Position numbers and translations under genes: made by a program
The notes under the pieces: generated by a model
Seen by the model: only the letters and a program-made list of their open reading frames with translations
What the model was told of the DNA's origin: nothing
The model's database searches: none
Shown here: piece by piece, positions 1-10,653 of the stretch
Position numbering within the stretch: the first letter of the stretch is position 1
Layout of the letters: each line of letters opens with the position of its first letter
Assembly (NCBI GenBank): GCA_941918925.1
Contig: OW799236.1
Span: forward strand, 66,178,685 to 66,242,684
Direction: 5' to 3'
Length of the DNA stretch: 64,000 bases
DNA from: Phyto melanocephala
Lineage: Eukaryota > Arthropoda > Insecta > Diptera > Rhinophoridae

Positions 1-455
1 CATGTATACTAGTTAGAGTAAACGTGGCATCGAATCCCAGCTGAGCCAAAACAATTTTTTTTAATATTTTTTTTAAATATTTTTTTCTAACTTTTCTTTT
101 ATTTTTTTTTTATTTTTTATTTTATATATTATTTATATTATTATTATAATTTTTTTTTAATTTTTTTTTGTTTTTAAATGTTTTTTTTTTTGTTTTATAG
201 TTATTATTTATATTAATTATTTTTTTTTTAATTTTTGTTCTTAAATTTTTTTTTTAATATTTTTTAAATTTTTATTTTTTATTTTTTTTTAACATACATA
301 TGTATGTAAATTTATAACTTTACAATGGGATGTTTTTTTATATGTATGTTTTTTATATATGTATGTACGTATTTCATATGAGATGAATGGTGATACAAAC
401 TACTGTTATTGCATGAATACACGTTGTGAAGGGTATAAGAGTCGGCACTATTTAA
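1..455 (+). mobile_element. INE-A repeat (DINE-1/Helentron-like, non-autonomous), cut by window edge
   Basis: The segment carries the family core (GTGGCATCGAATCCCAGC near position 25), a long T-rich tract, and the 3' block with TTATTGCATGA and GTGAAGGGTATA near 410-440. The same order occurs at 60441-61178. The terminal hairpin after 440 is degenerate (GTCGGCACTA), so the end is eroded. No coding capacity. Assignment to DINE-1/Helentron-type rolling-circle elements is by analogy: subterminal inverted repeat, simple-sequence core and 3' stem-loop. Confidence 0.6.
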
Positions 456-859
456 TAAGTTATTTTTTAATTTGTTAATTTGTATGTTGCTTATGAAGAA
501 ATATTTTCAGATTATTATATGATTCTTATATATTTTACTCGATTAATATGTTTTAATTTGCATCACTAGCAACTAAGTAATTGTTTTTAGTTTAATTAAT
601 TGTGAATAATAAACTTAATATGTATAATAAATTGCCAAATATTTTAGTTGGAATTTTTTAATATAAACATCATTATGGACATAAGTAAGCAATTTATATT
701 TGAAAAACTATTTTAAATATATTTATTTATATGTACATTCAGTTGTTAAACAAAAGAAAGATTTTCGTTATTTTGGTAGATTAATGATTTTAGTTTGTGT
801 GTGTTTTATATGATTATTTTAGTATATATGTATATTTATTCTACTTAAGGCTATAATAT
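456..859. other. AT-rich unannotated stretch
   Basis: I see no coding frame, RNA gene or recognised repeat here; only A/T-rich sequence with short runs. Confidence 0.6.
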
Positions 860-1143
860 ACGGCATGTTTTTTACATCTGACATTAAAATTTGTGAGACA
901 TATGTAAATCTACATGTCTGTCAAAATTGAACTTTTACGCTGACTGCTATGTAGCAGCAGAGATTTCTGCCAACGACTGATGTCACATGTTTTGACACAA
1001 GAAAATAGAGCGCACTCTAATTAAAATTTTGTCAAATGTCTCAGCACATGTTTTTTTACAGAAGTAATGTTTTAAAGGTAACACACGACATATTTGTATT
1101 AGCAGTGAAGAATTTGACAAGTCAGATGTAAAAAACATGCCGT
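860..1143. mobile_element. MITE with perfect 23-bp terminal inverted repeats
   Basis: Positions 860-882 (starting ACGGCATGTTTTTTACAT) are the exact reverse complement of 1121-1143. The 284-bp interior has no open frame and contains further GTCAAA/TTTGAC inverted words. The target duplication is unclear: TATAA words flank both sides but at different offsets, so the superfamily cannot be assigned. Confidence 0.75.
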
Positions 1144-1242
1144 GTATAAGCTCCTTTAGTAGAAGCGAAATATCGGTAGAAATAAATAATATTTTTTATA
1201 AAAGAATATTTTTTATTATCTTAAACTCAAGACTAAAAAAAA

Positions 1243-2170
1243 CAAGTAAGAGTACTATATTCGGCTGTGCCGAATCTTTTATACCCACCACCAATTTGAT
1301 GTACTTTTATAGCACAGAATTTGTTATTTTGTTATTAACAGTAATCGCTATGGAAAAATCTCTTTATACTAAAATATTTATCAATTTCTTTTCGTAATTT
1401 TAGTCTTTCAATGAAAGTGGTCGTTAAAGTAGGCAACTCAATTAAGTTTCTGCTATAAATACAACTTACATATTTCTATATAGTCCTTTATTCTTTCAAA
1501 ATCTTTATTAATAGAAAAATTAAATGAATTTGAAATAAGGCGTTATATGATAGGTGGGCGTAAAAGTGGGCGTGTAACGTTTATTTTCCGTTAGAACAAA
1601 GCCTTTAATCAAAAAGCAATGATATCAAAATTTCATTATCATTCATCTAATTTTGCCAGTTTTATAACGTTTTAAATTTTGAATATACCGAAAAATACAC
1701 TGCACGGTATAAAATTTCGTATGTTTTGATCTATAACTCCTTTACTAATTCATAGATTTTAGTAATTTTTGAGGACAAATATTTTTTTTACTCAGGAAAT
1801 ATACATTCAAATTTTCATGGCTCTACGTCAATGCATTTGGTCACAACTCCATTATATTCGATGTTTGGAAGGACACGTTTTTTTTAACCTACTCTTGCAT
1901 TACGAGCTATAACTCTCTTCCTAACATTCCGATTTAGCCCATTTTCAATACAAAACAAACCTTATGTATAAGAAAGATTTTGGCAGAGTTTGAGCCCCCT
2001 AGCTTTCAACAGACGGACAGACGGACGGACATAGCTAGATCATCATAAAATCAAACCCCGATTCAGAATATATATACTTTATGGGGCTTAAAATTGATAT
2101 TTCGATGTGTTACAAACGGAATGACAAAATGAATATACCCCCACCATTTTTTTGTTGGCGGGTACAATTA
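1243..2170 (-). mobile_element. INE-B repeat (DINE-like) with both ends
   Basis: The element reads 5' to 3' on the minus strand. Its 3' end at left is CAAGTAAGAG followed by the hairpin ATTCGGC-TGT-GCCGAAT and TATACCCACCACCA. Its 5' end at right is a GGTGGGGGTATA-like hairpin (TACCCCCACCATTTTTTTGT). In between are GTGGGCGT-rich repeats and the GACGGACAGACGGACGGAC block followed by ATATATACTTTATGGGG. The subterminal inverted repeats TATACCC..CCACC / GGTGG..GGGTA match the architecture known for DINE-1 elements. Non-coding. Confidence 0.7.
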
Positions 2171-2187
2171 AATATTTGTTTGGAATA

Positions 2188-2690
2188 TAAAGGATGGTTT
2201 AATTTTAAGGGCCGCTGTTGAATGTAAACCACACCTAAACGTCAAGTTTTTTTCTGCATTTCATTTTTCAATTTCAGACTAACTCAATATGAACCGTGGA
2301 AAGATACGCAATCGAGCAACGCGTTAAAGTTATTCTGGTTTTTTATGAAAATGGGCGTTCAAATCAAAATGCATTTTCTGCACTTCGTGATTGTTTTGGT
2401 CAACATAATCGTTCAAATTCGTCCACAATCGGGAGAATTGTGAAAAAATATTTTAATTTCAGGAAAACAGATCTGTATAAAATGTGAGAACATCTGTGAA
2501 TGACTTCTTAGTTCGCTAAATGGGAAACATTGCTGTTTTGAGCATCAACATTGTCATTGAAAATTTGATCCATCATACATAATTGAACCATACAAATATT
2601 ATCATAGTAAAAAGAAATGACGATAATTTTCTAAATAAATTGTATTTTATTCAAAATCAATATCGACCTTAGAAATGTAACCACCCTTTC
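2188..2690 (+). mobile_element. Mariner-type deletion derivative with transposase N-terminus
   Basis: The left end AAAGGATGGTTTAATTTTAA and the right end AACCACCCTTT form an imperfect inverted repeat of the Tc1/mariner kind. Inside, 2296-2484 encodes about 62 residues resembling the N-terminal helix-turn-helix of a mariner transposase (IEQRVKVILVFYENGRSNQN, then NSSTIGRIVKKY). The DDE catalytic half is absent. Related copies lie at 26846, 31092 and 43851, and all of them lack the catalytic half. The ORF is a remnant, not a functional gene. Confidence 0.65.
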
Positions 2691-2695
2691 TAAAC

Positions 2696-3697
2696 TTCGA
2701 TATGCTAGTAAAATGTTTTCGTAAATTTAGTCTTTCAATGAAAGTGGGCGTTAAAGTAGGCGTGTCAATAAAGTTTCTGCTAATAAACATAACTTAGATA
2801 TTTCAATATAATTCTTTTTTTTTCCTAAAACTTTGTTAATAGAGAAATAACATGAATTTAAGATAAAGCATTATATGGGAGGTGGGCGTTAAAGTGGGCT
2901 TGTCATCTTAATTTTCTGGCATAGTAATGACATTGACTAGAAGGATATACGTAGAAAATTGTATCATCATACCTCTAATTTTATCGGTTTTATGAGCTTT
3001 TAAATTTCATTATCAGTAGATAAGGTGAAAAGTGGGCGTTATAGCAGGCGTGTCAAAGTTGTTTCTGCTAGATATTAGATATTTCAATATAGTCCTTTAT
3101 TATTAAAAAATCTTTATTAGTAGAGAAATTATATGGGATAAAATGTTATATGGGAGGTGGGCGTAAAAGTGGGCGTCTCACCTTTATTTTCCGTTAAAAC
3201 AAAGCCTATGACTAAAAGCAGTGTCCAAAATTTTAGAATCGTATATTTAATTTTGTTAGATTTATTAGGTTTTAAATTTTGAATATACTTAAAAATACAC
3301 TGCGCGGTAAAAATTTTTGTACATTTTGATCTATAACTCCCTTCCTAATGGATAGATTTAAGCATTTTTTGGGAAGAAATATTGTTTTTGCTCAGTAAAC
3401 ATATATATGGAGTGTCATGACTTTACGTTAATGCGAGCTATAACTCACTTCCTAATATTTCAATTTAGCCCATTTTCAATACTAAACAAACCTTGTATAC
3501 AAGAAAGATTCTGGCAAAATTTGAGCCGCCTAGCCTTTTCGGTGCGACCTCAATCGTCACCTGGATCGTCACCAAATCAAACCCCGATTCAGAATATATA
3601 TACTTTATTGGGTCTTACATGGATATTTCGATATGTTACAAATGGAATGACAAAATAAATATACCACCACCATTTTTTTGGTGGCAGGTACAAAAAT
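2696..3697 (-). mobile_element. INE-B repeat lacking the 3' hairpin end
   Basis: This is the interior and 5' end of the INE-B family: GTGGGCGTTAAAGTAGGCGTG units, then TATATACTTTATTGGGTC, and the terminal ACCACCACCATTTTTTTGGTGG hairpin near 3662-3690. The CAAGTAAGAG/TTCGGC hairpin end is missing, and the diagnostic GACGGAC block is reduced to GTCACCTGGATCGTCACC near 3557-3574. Confidence 0.6.
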
Positions 3698-3722
3698 CGA
3701 GATTTCCGGTAATTTTTATTAT

Positions 3723-3864
3723 ACATACATACATATATACATACATACATACATACGTACATATATGCATACATACATACATACATACATACATACATAC
3801 ATACATACATACATACATACATACATACATACATACATACATACATACATACATACATACATAC
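3723..3864. repeat. (ACAT)n microsatellite
   Basis: About 140 bp of ACAT tetranucleotide repeat with a few interruptions (ATATAT, ACGTAC, TATGCAT). It abuts the 5' end of the first R1-clade element. Open frames of the ...YIHTYIHT... and MYVCMYVC... kinds are microsatellite artefacts. Confidence 0.95.
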
Positions 3865-4856
3865 AATGATTATACACCCGGAACGAATTTCGGGATAGAA
3901 AACAGACAGCCTTGATAGGGAATTATTTGGAGTAGCGGTGGAAAATATGAGGTTGCAAGGGCAGCCTGAAACAATGGCTGCGCAACTCATAAGTAGGGTA
4001 TCAGAGGCATGCGATACGTCTATGATTAAAAGGAGGATGAGAGCGGCCGGTATATTGGTGGAACGGGGAAATTTCCCAACTACGGTCGGAATGTATCCGG
4101 GCTAGCCGAGGTACGCCAGGGAGTGACGAGCACCGTGACCAATATAGGCGCATCCGCAAATCCTTGAAAATGGCGATCAGTAGGATTAAGAGGGCATGTG
4201 TCATACAGATGTGGGAAGAGGTTGAAAACGACCCATGGATTCTGGCTTATAAGCTGGTAACAAAAAAGCTAAAGTGTCTAAATCCTCCACCACCTAAAGA
4301 TGCTGAAGTACTTAGACGCATAGTGGATCACTTATTTCCTTACCAAGGTGAGACATCTTGGCAGACTGATACTGTTCATATGGTAGTTGACTTTCCGCTT
4401 GTCACGACAGTTGAGGTTGAAGCTGCCATGGGCAAATTTAGGGACGGGAAAACCCCTGGCTTGGATGGCATACCGAATGCGGTAGTAGGGGAGACTTTCA
4501 AGTATTGCCCTGATCAGGTTATCCATTTGATCAATTCGTGTTTACGCCATGGTATATTTCCGACTATGTGGAAAAGGCAAAAGCTAGTTTTGTTATTGAA
4601 ACAGGGAAAACCTCAGGAGGATCCTTCCTGCTACCGACCACTCTGTATGATTGACACGTTTAGGAAACTGTTGGAAAGCATAGTTTGTAGGAGACTAGAG
4701 GAATATGTTGAGTGCCTAGGAGGTCTATCTGATAATCAATTCGGTTTTAGAAAGGCAAGATCGACTGTGGATGCTTTGAACGAAGTGGTTCATACGGCCA
4801 CTGCGGCGATTGAGGGCAAACGATGGAGGAATGGCACAAAGGAGTATTGCGTAGTG

Positions 4857-6596
4857 TTACGTGCCGGTATTTTTCGACTACCAAATACAAAAAGAACAAA
4901 ACGAAACATACCCACGCCAAATATTGGGTTAAGGGCGTGAAAGGCGGTTGCCAGCTAGCTCGAGCAAAAAGGTCAGTGGTTCTCAACCCGGGGTATTTGG
5001 CACGTGAACATATGACCGTACCCTACACACCTTTAGAGTACGGGAAAGCTTTTAAAATCTAACATCGCTGTTGTTATGCAAACGTTGGCATGACCAGGTG
5101 GATCGTCATGCCTGGTACTATTGTTTTCCCTCCCGCAATTTGCTCCTATGACACACCAAGTACCTAAAATTTTATGTCTGTCCCAATATCGTGATCACCC
5201 GCTCAGTGCATTCCACTTACCTCCAACATTCCTCCTCTAATAAAGAAAAATTTAAAATTTCATGTTGCGCTTACATGAGGTAAAAAAAACTTTATTCTAC
5301 AATTTCCAAATTATACTTAGCTCTTATATATATATATGTACATATATATTTGTATATATTTATAGAAAACTTATAATACAAATGTTAATAGTGACGAAAG
5401 TAATACTTGTAATAATGTTTACAATAATAATATTTAAAATAAAAATAAGAGTATTTTATTATAATAATAATACTTAACATAAACTGCTACGTTGCTGGTT
5501 TGTTATGCTGTTGGTGATGGGTTGTTACTGGCAGTAATTTCGTTGCTGGTAGAACGTTTTCACACTGGTAAAGTTGTTGCTGGTAAACTGTTGCTGGCAA
5601 AATTGTTGCAGGTAAAAGTTCTTGCTGGTAACTCGTAGCTGCTGGTAGAAGCGATTCCGCCGGTAGAGTTGGTTTTGCTGATAACTTAAAATTTTTGTGA
5701 TAACTTAAATTAATTTTAAAATTGTTTGAGTTGCAAATAAAACTTGCATTGAGGGTTTTTTTTCTTTTTGTTTTTTTTTAAATTTTTCTTTCTTTTTTCT
5801 TTAGGAAAACACAGACTTTTTTATTTCGTCACAATTAATGTGTTTTTTCTTTCTTTTTTTGGTTAAACAAGGTACAGTAATTTTTCAATTTATAAATGGT
5901 TTTTTCTCCTTTTATTTTGCAAATATTTTAAATAAGAATAAAACATCATCTTTCACACAATATTATAATTTTTAGATCTATTAAATCTATTAAAAAGTAT
6001 TCTCCAATTGTTTTTTTTTTCCACTTTAAGAACCGATAGAAAAAAAAGTGTGACTGTTTTTCTTCACTTCATAAAACCAAATTTTTTTTCAACTTCCTAA
6101 TTCACTTTTTCCTTTAACTCCTCAACTCGACTTTTCTTGTTAACTTCTTAAAATCAACTCTTCTTTTTAACTTCTTAAGATCAACTGTCTGCTTTCAACT
6201 TTTTCAATCCTTTTCTTATCTGACTTTTATTTTCTCCTTTCCTTTCTTTTTTCTCTTTTCCATTCCTCTTTCTACAAAACCGGTTTGAAATGTGTCGTGC
6301 TGCTATTGGTCAAAAAATCTAACGTTAAACTGAGGTGGTGACATTCGTAAGAGGAGACGTAAAGACATGAGAGGTGACAAAACTGTTAATTTATGATCGT
6401 TTAGCGAAACTCATATATAAAAAAATTGGTTGCCAACCGTAACAATTGCATATGTGTATGTACATGCCTGTTCATATATATATGAAAATATGTAGAGTTT
6501 TAAAAAGAATGTTAAATTATCGAGCCTTGCCAGAAAATTTGAATGTGTAATTTTGAATGGAATAGAAGCTTTTCAAGAGAAAAAAATGAATAAAAA
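4857..6596. other. Unclassified insertion segment inside element 1
   Basis: This sequence separates the two halves of the RT frame. It has no open frame I recognise. It contains a GC-richer block (4857-5230), a run of imperfect TTGCTGGTAAA repeats (about 5485-5670), a pyrimidine-rich tract (5750-6280), and then the INE-A repeat at 6597. It may be a fragment of another transposon (LTR-like composition), but I see no paired repeats or target duplication that prove it. Confidence 0.5.
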
Positions 6597-7339
6597 CAAG
6601 TAACAGTGCTATATTCCGCCGTGCCGAATCTTATATACCCTTCACAACGTGTAGTCATGCAATAACAATTGTTTGTATCACCATTCATCCCATGTAAAAT
6701 ACGTGCATACGTACACGTTAGAATAAATGTGGCATCGAATCCCAGCTGAGCCAAAAAAATTTTATTTTATTTTATTTAATATATTATTTATATTTATTAT
6801 TTTTTTTTATATTCTTTTTAAATTTTTTTAAAAAATTTTTTTAGAAAAATTTATAAAAAATTTTTTTAAATTTTTTTTTAAATTTTTTTTTGTAGTTTTT
6901 TTTTTATTATTTTTTTCTTATTTTTAATATTTTTTTTTTTGTAATTTTTTTTGTTTGGTATGTTTTTTACATGTATGTATGTATGTATGTTGTTGTTGTA
7001 ATTGTGAAAAAAAAACGAGGTGGTCGTGGTTTTTTGCTCATATCTCAGAAAGTTATGGGGCGATTGTGCTGAATTTCAATAGCGATTCATTCCTGGATAT
7101 AACTACGAGATTGATACCATATACAGATCTGAGGGACATAGGGACATGCTTCTAAAAGTTGATTTCAACCAACACACGGACAGACGGACAGACGGTCAGG
7201 GCTTAATCGACTCCTCTATTCATAAGCTTTCAGAAAATATATACTTTAAGGGGTCGGAAATGAAAATTGTAGAAATTACAAACGGAATGACAAAGCTATA
7301 TATACCCTTGTGCACCACAGGTGAAGGGTATAAAAATCC
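6597..7339 (-). mobile_element. INE-A repeat (DINE-like) nested in element 1
   Basis: The 3' end at left is CAAGTAACAG, then CCGCCGTGCCGAAT (hairpin with one mismatch) and TATACCCTTCAC. The 5' end at right is GGTGAAGGGTATAAAAA, the inverted partner. The interior has the GTGGCATCGAATCCCAGC core, T-rich sequence, a GTAT run (6970-6990) and GGACAGACGGACAGACGG followed by ATATACTTTAAGGGG. The last bases abut GTAACGCTC, where the interrupted RT frame resumes. Confidence 0.75.
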
Positions 7340-8788
7340 GTAACGCTCGACGTCAGGAATGCATTTAACTCGGCGAACTGGGAGATTATAGTGAATTCTC
7401 TCATGCGTTTAGCCATTCCTGAGTACTTGTTGGCTATAGTGAAGGATTACTTCCGTGACAGAATCCTGCTGTACGAAACCGACAAGGGCATGCGACAGCA
7501 TAATATCAGAGGTGGGGTCCCACAGGGTTCGGTTCTCGGACCGTTGTTGTGGAGTGTGATGTATGATGGCATACTCCGTATGTTTCTTCCCGATGGGGCT
7601 AAGATTGTCGGTTTTGCCGATGACATAGCCCTGATATGTGTCGCTAGGGAGTTAGTGGAGATTACGACCATTGCTAATGCAAGCATAGGAATTGTTCGCT
7701 CCTGGTTGGAATCTGTTAATTTGGGGCTCGCTGACCAAAAGACAGAGGCGATTTTGATATCCAGCCGTAGGTCAATGGAGTCTGTGAAATTAAATGTGGG
7801 ATCTTGTTGTGTTGAGACGAAACCTTCGCTTAAATATCTTAGGGTTATGATAGATTGTCGTTTATTTTTTAAGGACCATCTGCTATACATATGTTGCTGG
7901 GAAATCTTCGAGAACATATACTGCTCTGTCTCGTATAATGCCAAATACGAGAGGCTCAAAGTACTTACGTCGGAAACTTCTGGCTGGAGTAGTTAAGAGT
8001 GTGATTATGTATGCATCACCTATCTGGTCTTGGGCTCTTGGGTTGAAGACCTATAGGGGAATTATAAGCCCAGTATATAGACTGGCTGCTTTGCGAGTTA
8101 TTTGTGCTTTCCGGACTGTATCAGATGATGCAGCATTGGTGATTGCGGGAATGATGCCAATTGATCTTTAGATCAGAGGGTTCTCAGATATTGAAACGAT
8201 TGCTGAGTGGCAACGGCGATGGTCCTTGTCAGAGAAGTGTAGATGGACGTTTTCTCTTATTCCTGACTTAGTCCCATGGCTCAGGCGAACACATGGGGAT
8301 CTGGACTTCTATGTTACGCAGTTGCTTAGTGGACACGGTTGTTTCCAGTCTTACTTATACAGATTTGGTCATGATACTTCTCCGTTCTGTCCAAGTTGTG
8401 ATGGTAATGTCGAGGAGAATGCTGAACATGTATTCTTTTCGTGCCCGCGTTATGATAGGGATAGAATACACCTTGAGGGGATGATAGGCCGTAGTGTTGA
8501 TCACGGAAATATAGTGGAGATTATGTTGTCCTCTGCACGCAGTTGGGAGTATGTATGTGAATATGTTAGATTGGTTCTCATTGAACTTCGTAGGGTTGAG
8601 AGAATCCGTAATAGGATGTTATAGTTTGGGTGTTGTACCTTCCCTCCCTGCGATGTATAGCTTTGTGGTAGTTACACAGGGATTTTGGGCCAGTGTACCG
8701 AGGTGTTTTAGCGTGTTAAAGTCACGCACTCCTGGTTGACCTAAGTACCAGGGTCTTTCGATGATTTCACCTCGTTAATAAAAAAAAA

Positions 8789-8794
8789 CATACA

Positions 8795-8828
<34 letters not shown>

Positions 8829-8932
8829 CATACATAATACATACATACATACATACATACATACATACATACATACATACATACATACATACATACATAC
8901 ATACATACATACATACATAAATACATACATAC
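8789..8932. repeat. (ACAT)n microsatellite between two R1-clade elements
   Basis: About 144 bp of ACAT repeat with minor interruptions. It joins the poly(A) of element 1 to the 5' end of element 2. It also yields spurious Tyr/Met/Cys/Val open frames on the minus strand. Confidence 0.95.
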
Positions 8933-9214
8933 ACCCGTGTGGGGTTAGCTAGATCCTCCATCGGGATCGTCGAATTGGGAGCGCTCATCATGCCCTTTTC
9001 AGGGCGTGAAGGGTACCAGGGAAATAAAATACCTGGGGGTGACCAAAATCTAGCACTATGACTGAATGGTAGGTTATTCAAATCCAGGCGCGTCTGACCC
9101 ACATTGGGCGGCTTCCTGGTCAGCGTCTGTCTCCATGTTAGGAGCGGCTGTCCTTTTTGTCCTGGCGGAAGGCGAAAAACGCTAGGGGTAGGATCCCCGA
9201 ATAATAAAACAAAG

Positions 9215-10651
9215 ATGGAAAAGTTAGTTAAAGTGAATGAAGTTACTACACAGGGGACTAATACCCCAGTGTCGGCGGCCGCGAGGGGTGGGCAAGCAGG
9301 CTCCTGGTCGTCGATTTCAAGCGACTGCAATGCTATTCCGGTAGGCTTGGCTGGATTGGCAGATAATGCTACAAGCATAAACAACAACGGAAGGGGAGAG
9401 GATAACGGCAAGGGTGACAATTTGGTAACTGTGAACCCCTTTGCCCGAAATTCGAAAATGCGTATATCACCGCAGCACGAGAAGACTGGATCCAATGAGA
9501 CGGCAGTAAGCCCGAATACGGAAATCACAGCATTCTGTAGACTCGGCGTCTGCATCCGGGATTTAGTGGACATGCTGGAAGATGGGAAAAGGCGTTCGAT
9601 TCATCAATCTATGCGAGCTGCTATAGAGAGCATTAAGACCTTGTACGAGCTATCGGCGATAGAAAACCAAGACGAAAAGGCGAAAGAGATCATCAGGAGC
9701 TCAAAATCCTCTCAAACCTCGCCATGGTTAAGGAGAAAAGAGCCCAAGAGGAAACCGGAAGGGAAACTGGAAGGAGTACCAAAGGAACCAATGGCAAAGA
9801 AGGTCTACGAAGGCAAGAAATGCGCGGAAGCAAAACTGGAGGAAACCGCCATTATACAGGAAAATGATGGTTGGAAAGTGGTAACGTCTAAGGCGAAGAC
9901 AAAAAAGTCAAACGGGAATCGCAATAGGGTAAGGACGAAACCCGACGCGATTGTAATAGAAGCAGTAGGGAATAGTTCCTACTCCGACATCCTGCGTAAA
10001 GTGAAGGCCGATCTGAGTCTCAACGAACTAGGTCAGGCAGTATCCAGGATTAGGAGAACCAATAATGGTAACCTATTACTAAAACTGCGAAATACGGGCG
10101 AGCGGACAGACGAGTATAAGGAGGCGATCGGTCAGAGTTTAAATGGCCAGGCGTCTGTAAGGAGTCTGAAACCGAGAAAAGTTATAGAAATCAAGGATAT
10201 CGATGAAGTAACGACGAAGGAGGAGGTAGTTAGGACAATTAGGGCGCAAATAAATCTAAGAGACGCTGACCCGGTAGAGGTGCTTAAACTTAGAAGTGCA
10301 TACGATGGAACACAGATTGCCAAAATTAGTTTGCCAGTAGGCAGAGCCGAAATGCTTCTGAAAATGGGGAAAGTCGCTACAAGTTGGGCAATATGGCGTA
10401 TAAGGGAGGAAAAGAGCCTCCTGAAATGTTTTAGATGCCTCGAATTCGGGCATGTGGCGGTCAAGTGCGAGAATGCTATGGATAGATCGAAGATGTGTAG
10501 GAGATGTTGTAAGGAATGGCACATGGCTAAGACATGTGATAAAAATCCCGCATGCATGTTCTGCAAGAACAATAATACAGGAGACTCAGCCCATATTGCT
10601 GGAAGCAGTAGATGTCCGGTATTCAGGAGAGCTCTCGGAACTAGGAAATAA
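9215..10651 (+). CDS. ORF1 (Gag-like RNA-binding protein) of R1-clade element 2
   Basis: The first ATG of the long frame gives about 478 residues; upstream in-frame sequence has only non-ATG codons. The N-terminal two thirds are polar and Lys/Glu-rich. A conserved Gag-like block follows (IKDIDEVTTKEEVVRTIRAQ). The C-terminus has three zinc knuckles: CFRCLEFGHVAVKC and CRRCCKEWHMAKTC (both C-x2-C-x4-H-x4-C), then CMFCKNNNTGDSAH. ORF1 proteins of this clade bind element RNA and form the retrotransposition particle. No stop or frameshift is visible. The stop is followed after two bases (AT) by the ATG of ORF2, suggesting reinitiation. ORF2 is broken, so this could only act in trans. Confidence 0.88.
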   Translation: MEKLVKVNEVTTQGTNTPVSAAARGGQAGSWSSISSDCNAIPVGLAGLADNATSINNNGRGEDNGKGDNLVTVNPFARNSKMRISPQHEKTGSNETAVSPNTEITAFCRLGVCIRDLVDMLEDGKRRSIHQSMRAAIESIKTLYELSAIENQDEKAKEIIRSSKSSQTSPWLRRKEPKRKPEGKLEGVPKEPMAKKVYEGKKCAEAKLEETAIIQENDGWKVVTSKAKTKKSNGNRNRVRTKPDAIVIEAVGNSSYSDILRKVKADLSLNELGQAVSRIRRTNNGNLLLKLRNTGERTDEYKEAIGQSLNGQASVRSLKPRKVIEIKDIDEVTTKEEVVRTIRAQINLRDADPVEVLKLRSAYDGTQIAKISLPVGRAEMLLKMGKVATSWAIWRIREEKSLLKCFRCLEFGHVAVKCENAMDRSKMCRRCCKEWHMAKTCDKNPACMFCKNNNTGDSAHIAGSSRCPVFRRALGTRK

Positions 10652-10653
10652 AT

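Larger units (their letters stand above)
3923..8626 (+). pseudogene. ORF2 (reverse transcriptase) of R1-clade element 1, disrupted
   Basis: The reading frame can be followed from a pre-RT linker (VAVENMRLQG; YWWNGEI after a frameshift near 4050) through the RT. The fingers region holds YRPLCMIDTF and FGFRKARSTVDA. Translation reaches KEYCVV at 4856, then resumes after the insertion at 7340 with VTLDVRNAFNSANW, which carries the first catalytic Asp. It continues to GGVPQGSVLGPLLW and the catalytic GFADDIAL (about 7610-7630). A frameshift lies near 7890 and a stop at 8169. The C-terminus has a zinc motif C-x2-C-x9-H-x4-C (CPSCDGNVEENAEHVFFSC) and ends at a stop near 8624. The family reverse-transcribes its own RNA at a nicked target; this copy cannot. 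Confidence 0.82.
3866..8788 (+). mobile_element. R1-clade (Waldo-like) non-LTR retrotransposon 1, 5'-truncated, in (ACAT)n
   Basis: A LINE copy lacking ORF1 and the endonuclease domain starts directly after (ACAT)n and ends in AATAAAAAAAAA followed immediately by (ACAT)n again. ORF2 survives from the linker before RT to the C-terminal zinc motif. It is interrupted by a 2.48-kb insertion (4857-7339). R1-clade Waldo elements are known to target ACAY repeats; the flanks match that preference. The RT differs substantially from that of the copy at 8933, so it is a separate lineage. Confidence 0.8.

Noticed and set aside
3589..3990. Minus-strand open frame of repeated MYVC residues (also 8741-8926 and 8767-9573)
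   Set aside because: Translation of (ACAT)n microsatellite; no gene evidence.
5262..5477. 71-residue frame near 5.3 kb
   Set aside because: Low-complexity Ile/Tyr/Lys sequence from AT-rich DNA; no recognisable feature.
7447..7959. Long minus-strand frame over the RT of element 1 (and 10132-10689 over ORF1 of element 2)
   Set aside because: Antisense shadow of genuine LINE coding sequence; no domain of its own.
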